NCBI GenBank assembly: GCA_026710795.1
Contig: JAPOQK010000098.1
Span: forward strand, 1-64,000
Reading direction: 5' to 3'
Source of the DNA: Candidatus Poribacteria bacterium
GTDB taxonomy: Bacteria; Poribacteria; WGA-4E; WGA-3G
DNA: 64,000 nucleotides
This document shows, piece after piece, positions 18,377-26,178 of this stretch. A program made the translations under genes and the position numbers. Within the stretch, counting starts at the first letter, position 1; every line of letters starts with the position of its first letter. The notes under the pieces are model-generated. The model did not search any database and was not told the DNA's origin. It worked only from the letters and a program-made list of their open reading frames with translations.

Positions 18377-19412
18377 AGACACTCCTATACCTTCGCAGAA
18401 CTTCATCTGGGGATGCAGTTCCTGTGGTTCCTATTTTAGTTACGGTAATAGAGGCAACTAAATTCCCAACTAATGCGGATTCAACTACATGCTCTTTTCC
18501 TAAGGAACAGAGTGTAGAAACAACACCTGCAGATACGCTATCACCAGCACCAACAGGATCAGTATTTTCTTTTATATCAATACCTGAAATATGTGTAAAC
18601 TGTTCATTGTAATAGACAAGGATTCCGTCTTCACCAAGGGTTATGTATACGGGTTCATGTGTTTGTTTGGAAAGTGATATAGCACACTGTTTTGCTGTAT
18701 CTATATCAACAGTTTTCCCATCCCAATTTGAAACTACAGCGCGTTGTGCTTCAAAACGATTCGGTTTGATGATAACATTTCTATATAAACCTATTCTTGT
18801 CCGTGAGTCTGCCAGAAATATCTTATCTGGATATGACAGAGCTAATTCACACAACTTTTCTCTAATACGGTCAGTGATTACCCCCAAGTTATCATGTGTC
18901 ATCTGATCTCCAATAATTATTCCATCTACTTGAGAGATACATTCATTTAGCGCAGATAATACTTTATTTTCCACATTCGTAGGCATCCGATGTTGGTTTT
19001 CAATGTCAAAACGCGGTCCTTCCGTTGCTACATCTTCATACCCACGGTGTATCGGTTTAAGGTAAGTAGGGGTGACCCAATCCGATACTTTGAACATATA
19101 TTCGGTAATACATCCTCTCTCCTCTAAACAAGAAAGAAGCGTTGTACCGAATCCATCCTCACCGATCACACCCAAAGAATAGACTGTTCCAACTCCCAAT
19201 GCCTTAAGATTATTGGTAACTGTACCCGCTGCCCCAGGACTATAACTTTGGTTAACAACTGGGTTATTATGCCAAGGTGTTTCCAATGATAATGATGAAC
19301 GTGTTTTGTCAATGTACCAATACGCATCAAGATAATAATCCCCAACAACAAGTATACGGACATCTTGGAATTTTGAAAATATTGCTTTTAACGTCTCTTC
19401 ACTTATCAACAT
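18363..19412 (-). CDS. PfkB-family carbohydrate kinase, RfaE/HldE-like
   Basis: Ribokinase-fold sugar kinase of 349 residues. It starts ILVVGDYYLDAYWYID, has the glycine-rich sugar-side segment SPGAAGTVTNNLKALG, and ends with the catalytic motif DPVGAGDSVSAG followed by KIGTTGTASPDEV. The pattern is closest to the kinase half of HldE (heptose-7-phosphate kinase), but there is no nucleotidyltransferase half and no heptose-pathway neighbour. The exact sugar is therefore open. The nitroreductase gene overlaps its 3' end. Confidence 0.78.
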   Translation of the reverse strand: MLISEETLKAIFSKFQDVRILVVGDYYLDAYWYIDKTRSSLSLETPWHNNPVVNQSYSPGAAGTVTNNLKALGVGTVYSLGVIGEDGFGTTLLSCLEERGCITEYMFKVSDWVTPTYLKPIHRGYEDVATEGPRFDIENQHRMPTNVENKVLSALNECISQVDGIIIGDQMTHDNLGVITDRIREKLCELALSYPDKIFLADSRTRIGLYRNVIIKPNRFEAQRAVVSNWDGKTVDIDTAKQCAISLSKQTHEPVYITLGEDGILVYYNEQFTHISGIDIKENTDPVGAGDSVSAGVVSTLCSLGKEHVVESALVGNLVASITVTKIGTTGTASPDEVLRRYRSVYGRN

Positions 19413-19446
19413 ATTACCCCAAAATAGTTAAATAAATCATTGAATC

Positions 19447-19455
19447 ATTATAGCA
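19447..19455 (-). promoter_or_regulatory. Extended -10 promoter for the PfkB kinase
   Basis: On the minus strand TGCTATAAT, an extended -10 box, lies about 35 bp upstream of the start codon. No good -35 box is seen. Confidence 0.5.
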
Positions 19456-19675
19456 TAGTCTCTATGAATATATGTGTGAAGATTTGCACGGGTTTTCTGT
19501 CAGAATCACAGAAAAAATACAGAAAACACGGAATTCCCTATCTATTGAACACAATATTCATATACCAAAACCTTTCTGTGTATTCTGCGTCCTCTGTGAA
19601 TTCTGTGATTCGGATAAAATAAAAATAGAATAGACAATGTTCAAAACTTTACACACCCGTAAGAACACACCAAAT
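19456..19675. repeat. Intergenic repeat with imperfect inverted arms
   Basis: 19499-19536 and 19570-19615 are rich in CTGTG/CACAG words and are partly complementary (for example TCAGAATCACAGAA against TTCTGTGATTCGG). This resembles a dispersed intergenic repeat rather than coding sequence. No gene is seen. Confidence 0.4.
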
Positions 19676-19704
19676 TTGCAATATCACACCAGATATGTTA
19701 AAAT
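19676..19704 (+). promoter_or_regulatory. Promoter for the isopropylmalate-type dehydrogenase
   Basis: TTGCAA (19676-19681), 17-bp spacer and TAAAAT (19699-19704), with a TGT extension just before the -10 box. Confidence 0.55.
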
Positions 19705-19746
19705 AAAATGAGGCATTAATTAGACTAAATCCATTGGAGGTAATAT

Positions 19747-20799
19747 ATGTATAAAATCGGTCTCATCCCTGGCGACGGAATTGGCCCCGAAGTAACACGT
19801 GAAGCAATGAAGGTCTTCGGGGCTGCTGCTGCACAGGAAGGTATAAAATATGAAACAGTTGAATACGATGTCGGTGGAGACAGATATCTCGCAACTGGTG
19901 AAGTATTACCTGATTCAGTACTTGAAGAACTACGTGAACTTGACGCAATTTATCTCGGAGCAATCGGACACCCAGATGTAAAACCGGGTATTTTAGAACA
20001 AGGTATTTTACTAAAAGTCCGTTTTGAACTTGATCTCTATATTAACCTACGACCCGTCAAACTCTATCCTGGTGTGCCAACACCTTTGAAGGATAAAGGA
20101 CCAGAAGACATTGATTTCATCATTGTTCGCGAAAATACCGAAGGCTTATATTCTGGTATCGGTGGTCATTTGAAACGTGGAACAAAAGATGAAGTAGTAA
20201 TCCAAGAAATGATAAACACCTATAAAGGTGTAGAAAGATGTATCCGTTACGCTTTTGAACTTACACGAAAACGTAACAAGGAAAACACCTTAACTCTTTG
20301 CGATAAGGCAAATGTCCTTACTTATGCACACGACCTGTGGCGGCGTGTATTTGATGAGGTAGGTGAAGATTATACGGATATTAAAAAAGAATATGCCTTC
20401 GTGGATGCAACCACTATGTGGATGGTGAAAAATCCAGAATGGTTTGATGTAATTGTAACCTGTAATATGTTCGGGGACATCATCACTGACTTAGGGGCAA
20501 TGATTCAAGGTGGGATGGGAGTTGCCGCTTCCGGTAATTTAAACCCAGAGAGTGTGGCAATGTTTGAACCAATACACGGTTCTGCTCCACGGTATACCGG
20601 AAAAAATCAGATCAACCCAATCGCAGCTATCGGTGCAGCAGGAATGATGTTAGACCATCTTGGACACGCTGATTCTGCAGCTAAAGTTGAAAACTCAATT
20701 AGTAATCTACTGGGAAATGGAAAGATAAAAGACTTAGGGGCAGGACGTATGGGATATACGACTGAAGAAGTAGGAGACCTAATCGCAGAAGGTTTATAG
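19747..20799 (+). CDS. Isopropylmalate/isocitrate-family dehydrogenase
   Basis: Beta-decarboxylating dehydrogenase of 350 residues with a good ribosome site (TTGGAGG). Hallmarks are [44 protein letters not shown], the metal-binding [11 protein letters not shown] and [18 protein letters not shown]. It would oxidise and decarboxylate a 2-hydroxy acid such as 3-isopropylmalate. [10 protein letters not shown] is shared with homoisocitrate and tartrate dehydrogenases, so leuB is likely but not certain. In the coenzyme loop an Arg-Tyr pair stands where NAD enzymes usually have Asp, similar to the Lys-Tyr pair of NADP isocitrate dehydrogenase. No leu or lysine-pathway neighbours are present. Confidence 0.85.
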   Translation: MYKIGLIPGDGIGPEVTREAMKVFGAAAAQEGIKYETVEYDVGGDRYLATGEVLPDSVLEELRELDAIYLGAIGHPDVKPGILEQGILLKVRFELDLYINLRPVKLYPGVPTPLKDKGPEDIDFIIVRENTEGLYSGIGGHLKRGTKDEVVIQEMINTYKGVERCIRYAFELTRKRNKENTLTLCDKANVLTYAHDLWRRVFDEVGEDYTDIKKEYAFVDATTMWMVKNPEWFDVIVTCNMFGDIITDLGAMIQGGMGVAASGNLNPESVAMFEPIHGSAPRYTGKNQINPIAAIGAAGMMLDHLGHADSAAKVENSISNLLGNGKIKDLGAGRMGYTTEEVGDLIAEGL

Positions 20800-20812
20800 A
20801 ATATACAAAATT

Positions 20813-21565
20813 CTACGTAATTTGTGCTGTGAAATTAATACGATCTGAGGAACGATTCCACCGATTAAATGTATACATATCGTATGCACTCAGCATCTTA
20901 TAACCGGTTGCATTCAAAAGGTCGTGTACCGTAGACACCTCAAAAATACGTTGGTGGTGAACCTCTTCATAACGTCTAAACAAATCACCTTCACGAATAA
21001 AAAATGTCAAGAAAGTTCTGCACAACTTTGTATGAGTTAAGTAGTTATTCTTCCAAATATAGGAATAATCTTGGTGGTTTTCTGAAAAAGTCTTGTTGTG
21101 AAAATGTTCTACGATATTTCGTTCAGTGGTAACATCAAAAATAAATAGACCATTTGGGGAAAGATGGTTTGATACTGTCTTGAAGGTACTTGTAAGTTCA
21201 TCTTCATTAGCAGCATAGTTGATGCTATCGTAGGTACATAGTATAGCATCAAACTTACAGTCTAACTGGAAATCAAGCATGTCTCCTTGATGAAAAACTA
21301 TCTCTAATTGTTGTTCTACGCTTTTTTCACGGGCAACATCAAGCATTCCTTTTGCTCTATCTATACCGGTCATCTGGTATCCTTTTGAGGCTAAGAGCAA
21401 TGTTAAAGTACCTGTGCCACACGCGACATCAAGAATTGTTTTAGGTCTACATCCATATCTTTTGAATAGCAGCTCAATATAACCACACCATCTTTGATAG
21501 TTGACATTCTTCATCATCTGGTCATAAGCAAAAGCAAATTTTTCGTATGGGTGTGTAATTAACAT
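20813..21565 (-). CDS. SAM-dependent class I methyltransferase
   Basis: 250 residues. SAM motif I is ILDVACGTGTLTLLLASKG, the acidic end of strand 2 is MTGIDRAKGML, and motif IV region is DAILCTYDSINY. Begins with YEKFAFAYDQMM, common in small-molecule methyltransferases. The substrate cannot be told from sequence. Lies 17 bp downstream of the membrane protein gene 21583-21963 and converges on the dehydrogenase gene. Confidence 0.82.
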   Translation of the reverse strand: MLITHPYEKFAFAYDQMMKNVNYQRWCGYIELLFKRYGCRPKTILDVACGTGTLTLLLASKGYQMTGIDRAKGMLDVAREKSVEQQLEIVFHQGDMLDFQLDCKFDAILCTYDSINYAANEDELTSTFKTVSNHLSPNGLFIFDVTTERNIVEHFHNKTFSENHQDYSYIWKNNYLTHTKLCRTFLTFFIREGDLFRRYEEVHHQRIFEVSTVHDLLNATGYKMLSAYDMYTFNRWNRSSDRINFTAQIT

Positions 21566-21582
21566 TTAAACCAATTCTCAAT

Positions 21583-21963
21583 TTATTGTTTGTAACCGAC
21601 AGAAGCATTTAATAAACTCAGGAGAGCATTTATTTCCTCTACATCCCAACTTTCATCCGAATTCGCTGCAATTGCATAGTCACCTGCAGCCTTGATTTTT
21701 CTAAGGTTTATTTTACCTGTGATAAAACTAAAAGGTATTTGTTGTGCCCGTTTTTTAACTCTTTCAAATGTCATGACTATATCATCACGGTTTACACCTT
21801 CTGGTGCTTGTCTGACCATAGCTTCCATTACCATTTTCGTCCCAAACCCAAAAAGGGCTTGAATTATAAACCATTGTAAAATTGATAAACATACCATGAA
21901 TATTAATAATATAGTCAATGCTTTAGTAAGATGACGCTTCCAATTAGGTTTGTCTGAAGACAT
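21583..21963 (-). CDS. Single-pass membrane protein of unknown function
   Basis: 126 residues. A basic N-terminus (KPNWKRHLTK) precedes one membrane segment (ALTILLIFMVCLSILQWFII, about 15-34). The rest is a soluble, helical, charged domain ending in an acidic stretch. GAGGT upstream and a strong promoter (22010-22038) support expression. No family is recognised. It is probably co-transcribed with the methyltransferase. Confidence 0.6.
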   Translation of the reverse strand: MSSDKPNWKRHLTKALTILLIFMVCLSILQWFIIQALFGFGTKMVMEAMVRQAPEGVNRDDIVMTFERVKKRAQQIPFSFITGKINLRKIKAAGDYAIAANSDESWDVEEINALLSLLNASVGYKQ

Positions 21964-22009
21964 TTAAGATATACCTCATATAAAATAATACAATAATTGC
22001 TACTGAGAT

Positions 22010-22038
22010 ATATTACCATTTTCAATGAATAGTGTCAA
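22010..22038 (-). promoter_or_regulatory. Sigma70 promoter for the membrane protein / methyltransferase pair
   Basis: On the minus strand TTGACA (22033-22038), 17-bp spacer, TAATAT (22010-22015). Confidence 0.65.
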
Positions 22039-22108
22039 TCTTTAACCGTGTTTTGGGTATGTAGTGTTTAAAGTCTGAAAAATCATCCATAAAATTGTAA
22101 AATATAAT

Positions 22109-22138
22109 TTGACAATCATTATTCACTTATGTTATAAT
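22109..22138 (+). promoter_or_regulatory. Consensus sigma70 promoter upstream of the YchF-like gene
   Basis: TTGACA (22109-22114), 18-bp spacer, TATAAT (22133-22138): perfect hexamers. The start codon of the GTPase is about 380 bp downstream, leaving a long leader. Confidence 0.75.
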
Positions 22139-22144
22139 ATATCT

Positions 22145-22521
22145 CACGAACAGATTTAAATAAATAGGTGAACCAATCATGTCTACATTTTACAATACCA
22201 ATATTCTAATGAAGCATCTAAAATTAAATGGAATTACTATAAAAAACATGCTTTTTCCGAGCATATACAAACTGTACCAATTATTAAATTTCTTAATTTC
22301 AAAATTGCCGTTTTTTAAGCCTATAAACCCAGACAGGGACTATATTTACATACAATGTACCAAACTGTACCACTGAACGAAATTAATGTACCAATTGGTA
22401 CACTTTAACAAGCAAAAAAATCAAGAGAAATTAGAATATCTCACATATAAATCCTGGTTCAAACATACCCCGTGTTTCGTGTTATAAACACACAACCAAA
22501 TGATAAGAAAACGTAAACTAA
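22145..22521 (+). promoter_or_regulatory. Long leader with TGTACCA repeats and a 16-bp palindrome
   Basis: Between the promoter and the GTPase start, TGTACCA occurs at 22273, 22356 and 22366 and again inside the perfect palindrome TGTACCAATTGGTACA (22387-22402). This could be an operator cluster or RNA structure. The leader also holds a copy of the dispersed repeat seen at position 1 (CCCAGACAG, 22328-22336) and TCCTGGTTCAAAC (22452-22464), which is inverted at 42531-42543. A 65-codon frame at 22179-22376 has a weak ribosome site, but it is AT-rich, resembles nothing, and crosses the repeat, so I do not call it a gene. Confidence 0.5.
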
Positions 22522-23637
22522 ATGAAAATTGGAATTGTAGGTAGACCGCACGTTGGTAAAACGTCAGTATTTAATTTATTAGCACAATCAAACGCAGATG
22601 TTGGTGATTACACCAGCAACAAACAGTTTAATCTTAGCACTGTCTCTGTACCTGATGATAGATTGGAACCATTAACAGAGGTGTTTCAGTGTAATAAAAC
22701 CGTACCTGCCACTATAGATTACATAGATGCAGGGGGTGCTACACAATCAACAAGGGGCACTAATGTTGATCGACCTGACGATCTTGAGTTAAATGCGAGT
22801 GTTCTCGCAGAACTTCGGACCGTTGATGCACTTGCACATGTGGTCAGATTATTTGAAGATGAATCTGTTCCACATGTTGACGGAAATGTTGATGGTGAAA
22901 GAGATATAGAATCTGTCAATTTGGAATTTACATTCGCAGATTTACAAATAATTGAAGCACGACTCAACAGATTAGAAAAACTGTTAAAGAATCAGAAAAC
23001 TCCTGAATATCAGAATGAATTTAGGATATTAGAAACATATAAACAATCCCTTGAGGATGGGAAACCGCTGCGTTCTATCGAAATTTCCGATACCGATGAA
23101 AAATTAATACGCGGGTACGGATTCTTATCTCAAAAACCACTACTTCTTATTTTTAACATCGGTGAAGACCAACTACAGGATATTGATGACATATACAAGC
23201 GTTTTGCTGACCTTGAAACTCAGCAACAGACTGCGGTAATAGTTCTCGCAGCCCAATTGGAAATGGAAATCGCTCAACTGGATCCAGATGACGCAGAAAC
23301 TTTTTTGATCGAAATGGGATTGAGTCAATCTGCATTAGACAGGTTTATACAGACATCTTACCAACTTATGGGATTAATTACATTTTTTACAGGAGGTGAG
23401 AAAGAAGCAAGAGCATGGACTCTCCGTAATGGACAAACTGCTGTTGAAGCAGCAGGTTTGATCCATACAGATTTTGAGCGAGGTTTTATACGTTCAGAGT
23501 GCATTAACTGGAAAGACCTGACTGAATGTGGAAGTTTCATACAAGCAAGAAGTAAAGGATTGTTGAGGACGGAAGGAAAAACATATCAGGTTCAAGAAGG
23601 TGATGTATTAAACATATTAGCGAACCCAACAAATTGA
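22522..23637 (+). CDS. YchF/OLA1-like P-loop NTPase
   Basis: 371 residues, near the 363 of YchF. The P-loop is GRPHVGKTS (7-15), the switch region reads DYIDAGGATQS instead of the usual DIAGLV, and the base-recognition strand reads LLIFNIGED, matching the NxxE variant that gives YchF its ATP preference. The C-terminus has the TGS-type end: GLIHTDFERGFIRSEC, GLLRTEGKTYQVQEGDVLNIL. YchF binds ribosomes and takes part in stress responses. The altered P-loop and switch suggest a divergent paralogue. Confidence 0.82.
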   Translation: MKIGIVGRPHVGKTSVFNLLAQSNADVGDYTSNKQFNLSTVSVPDDRLEPLTEVFQCNKTVPATIDYIDAGGATQSTRGTNVDRPDDLELNASVLAELRTVDALAHVVRLFEDESVPHVDGNVDGERDIESVNLEFTFADLQIIEARLNRLEKLLKNQKTPEYQNEFRILETYKQSLEDGKPLRSIEISDTDEKLIRGYGFLSQKPLLLIFNIGEDQLQDIDDIYKRFADLETQQQTAVIVLAAQLEMEIAQLDPDDAETFLIEMGLSQSALDRFIQTSYQLMGLITFFTGGEKEARAWTLRNGQTAVEAAGLIHTDFERGFIRSECINWKDLTECGSFIQARSKGLLRTEGKTYQVQEGDVLNILANPTN

Positions 23638-23695
23638 GACAATTATATGCAGTTTTTCTCGTTGCTTACCCGTTTCATGGGGATGCAGACCCTTG

Positions 23696-24349
23696 CTAAT
23701 CAGGTGGAGAATCACGGAGTTGTGTAATTGAATCAATCATCCTTATCCCCATCTCCTGATACATTTCACGTTTTACCTTAGTTTCTTCTAAACCCGAAAA
23801 ATCAATTGGCTTTCCAAATCGGACAATCAGTTTTGCACGTCGAAGACGCATACTGCCACGAGGTAATAACTTTTCTGCCCCTATGTGAAAGACAGGAATA
23901 GTAGGCACATTTGCCCTATGGGCAATAAAACATGCACCATCACTTGCTTTTCCTAAATTCCCATCCATACTTCGTGTCCCCTCTGGAAACATCAGAACGG
24001 CATTACCTTCTTTCAATAGTGAGACTGTTTTACGTATGGCACCTAAGTCAGCACTCCACCTATTAACCGGAAATGCATTGAATGCAGTTATAAGTTTACC
24101 CAAACCCGGTGTATTGAAGACATCGCTGCGTGCCATATAATTAATTTCACGACTCGCAGCCGAACCGATAATAACAGGATCTAATAGACTAATATGATTT
24201 GCAACAATCAATACTCCCCCTTCACGTGGAATATGATTCACACCATATCCTTCAAGATCCCCTATCACTTTGCAAAATAGATTTGTAATCCTATGTCCCC
24301 ACCGATACAATCGATTTGGGGACCAGAACTGATTGTTGGTATACCACAT
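23696..24349 (-). CDS. plsC: 1-acyl-sn-glycerol-3-phosphate acyltransferase
   Basis: Membrane-associated acyltransferase of 217 residues that makes phosphatidic acid. The catalytic NHxxxxD motif is seen as VANHISLLDPVIIG, and the glycerol-phosphate-binding FPEGTRS motif as MFPEGTRSMDG. The short length and lack of several membrane spans fit the PlsC family. It follows cmk by 49 bp in the tyrA-cmk-plsC run, an arrangement also known in other bacteria. Confidence 0.88.
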   Translation of the reverse strand: MWYTNNQFWSPNRLYRWGHRITNLFCKVIGDLEGYGVNHIPREGGVLIVANHISLLDPVIIGSAASREINYMARSDVFNTPGLGKLITAFNAFPVNRWSADLGAIRKTVSLLKEGNAVLMFPEGTRSMDGNLGKASDGACFIAHRANVPTIPVFHIGAEKLLPRGSMRLRRAKLIVRFGKPIDFSGLEETKVKREMYQEMGIRMIDSITQLRDSPPD

Positions 24350-24398
24350 AATATTATAGTCTGACGTTGCTACACTAATCTTCGTTTAGACATTCATC

Positions 24399-25064
24399 TT
24401 AAGTATTAATTTGCTTTACTATAAAGTCTACGACTTCATCAATCGTTTTTCCGGTTGTATCCACACGTATAGCATCTTCAGCTGCGCGCAAGGGGCTGTG
24501 TTCCCGTGAGGTATCCTTCTCATCCCGGGCACTTATTTCAGCTTCAACTGCATCTAAAGTCGTATTAACATTCTGTTCTTGAAGATCAGCAAACCTACGT
24601 TTTGCACGTTCTTTGACTGAAGCATCCAAGTAAAACTTATAATCTGCATTTGGAAATACAATAGTTGTTAGATCTCGTCCCTCAGCGATAATGTTTCCCT
24701 CTTCACCGATTCTCTGTTGGTGTCTAACTATCTCGTTACGTATTTCTGGTATTTTCGCGATATCCGCAACCAATTTATTTACTTCAGGGGTACGTATCTG
24801 AACCGACACATCATCAGTATTGAGAAATATTCTCTTCCCATTATCACTAAATTCTATATTGCACTTTTTTACAAGTCCAATAAGTTCTGTTATATCTTCC
24901 TCAACACTATTCTGTATTGCGAGGAGTGTTACCGCTCTATACATTGCACCTGAATCGAGGTAAAGCAGTCCGAGTTTTTCTGCAACAAGTCGTGCTACAG
25001 TGCTTTTTCCCGATCCAGCAGGTCCATCCATTGCAATCGTTATACGAGGTGCAATTTTTGTCAT
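24399..25064 (-). CDS. cmk: Cytidylate kinase
   Basis: Phosphorylates CMP and dCMP. The 221-residue product has the Cmk N-terminus: IAMDGPAGSGKSTVARLVAE (P-loop), then LYLDSGAMYRAVTL. Later come AEGRDLTTIVFPNADYKFYL and the CMP-binding and lid arginines around RDEKDTSREHSPLR. The start ATGA overlaps the tyrA stop by 4 bp, so translation is coupled. Confidence 0.92.
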   Translation of the reverse strand: MTKIAPRITIAMDGPAGSGKSTVARLVAEKLGLLYLDSGAMYRAVTLLAIQNSVEEDITELIGLVKKCNIEFSDNGKRIFLNTDDVSVQIRTPEVNKLVADIAKIPEIRNEIVRHQQRIGEEGNIIAEGRDLTTIVFPNADYKFYLDASVKERAKRRFADLQEQNVNTTLDAVEAEISARDEKDTSREHSPLRAAEDAIRVDTTGKTIDEVVDFIVKQINT

Positions 25065-25999
25065 TTCTCTCCTATTGATTTTCTCTGTTTCAATACAATT
25101 TCTTGCGCATCAACGAGTAAACGTTCTATTTCTGTCCTATCTTTTGTTTTTAACAAGGTCTTGAATCTGTTCATTTTTTCAACGATTGAGTCAATAGCGG
25201 ACAACATAACATCTCGGTTTTGCATAAATATACCTGTCCATAATTCTGGGGCACCGGCTGCAATTCTCGTGGAGTCGTGAAAGCCTGTAGCAGTAAATTC
25301 TAAAGCATTTCCTTCTGGTATTTTCATTTCTGCTACTGTATTTGCAAGGATACTTGCTATTAGATGTGGAAGGTGACTCGCAGTACCTACGAGCAGATCA
25401 TGAACTTCTGGTGTACATTGATATGTTATAGCACCGACAAATTCCCAAAGGTTCTTGACCAACTGTAACGAATCTTTATCAGTTTCATCTGTAGGTGTTA
25501 TAAGACACTTTGCATCTTCGAAAAGATTTGCACGTGCCGCACCGACACCTGTCTCATGTGAACCTGCCATCGGATGTCCTCCGACAAAGGATATCCATTG
25601 GGAATTCGTTGATTGTATATGTTCCTGAACAGTATGGACTAATGCCGATTTCGTGCTGCCTACATCTGTCACAACAATGTGTTTCTGCCCTGATCCAATA
25701 GTATCAATGACCTGTTTTACTAACGTCGGGACAAGAGTTACAGGCGTGCATACCACCACTATATCACTGTTGCGAATACCCTCATCAATTGCTGTTGTAA
25801 CAGAATCAACAGCATCATGCTGTAGAGCGGTTTCCAGTCTACCAATATTCCGTCCCAAACCGATGCGCTCACCTTGGAACCCATTTTCTTTCAATGCCAA
25901 CCCAAGTGAACCCCCGATTAAACCAACACCCCATATTGTTATTCGAGTAAGTTGGGAAATCTCAAGCGTAGCAAGTTCCGGTTTACGTTCAGTAGACAT
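25061..25999 (-). CDS. tyrA: Prephenate dehydrogenase
   Basis: NAD-dependent enzyme of tyrosine synthesis, 312 residues. The Rossmann motif is ITIWGVGLIGGSLGLALKE; family segments include VVTDVGSTKSALV and FVGGHPMAGSHETGVGAA with the catalytic-region histidine, and LVGTASHLPHLIAS. No ACT domain or chorismate mutase is fused. AAGGA precedes the ATG. First gene of the tyrA-cmk-plsC operon. Confidence 0.92.
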   Translation of the reverse strand: MSTERKPELATLEISQLTRITIWGVGLIGGSLGLALKENGFQGERIGLGRNIGRLETALQHDAVDSVTTAIDEGIRNSDIVVVCTPVTLVPTLVKQVIDTIGSGQKHIVVTDVGSTKSALVHTVQEHIQSTNSQWISFVGGHPMAGSHETGVGAARANLFEDAKCLITPTDETDKDSLQLVKNLWEFVGAITYQCTPEVHDLLVGTASHLPHLIASILANTVAEMKIPEGNALEFTATGFHDSTRIAAGAPELWTGIFMQNRDVMLSAIDSIVEKMNRFKTLLKTKDRTEIERLLVDAQEIVLKQRKSIGEK

Positions 26000-26029
26000 A
26001 ACAGAAATTCCTTATACAATCTTCTTTCT

Positions 26030-26059
26030 ATTTTAAGTATATCTTCCCGTGTATGTCAA
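26030..26059 (-). promoter_or_regulatory. Promoter for tyrA-cmk-plsC
   Basis: On the minus strand TTGACA (26054-26059), 18-bp spacer, TAAAAT (26030-26035). Divergent from the promoter at 26104-26132. Confidence 0.6.
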
Positions 26060-26103
26060 GTGAAAAATTCGTGATGCCTCATCTGGTAACCGTCCGATTT
26101 TTC

Positions 26104-26132
26104 TTGATAAATTAACATATATCAACTACAAT
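26104..26132 (+). promoter_or_regulatory. Promoter for the TPR protein operon
   Basis: TTGATA (26104-26109), 17-bp spacer, TACAAT (26127-26132), 47 bp before the start codon. Confidence 0.6.
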
Positions 26133-26178
26133 TATATCAAAGTGTAGTTTTATTCATCTATCTTGGTATGTTAATGAA

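Noticed and set aside
22179-22376. 65-codon ORF downstream of a strong promoter
   Set aside because: AT-rich with no recognisable pattern, and it crosses a dispersed repeat and the TGTACCA sites; better seen as leader sequence.
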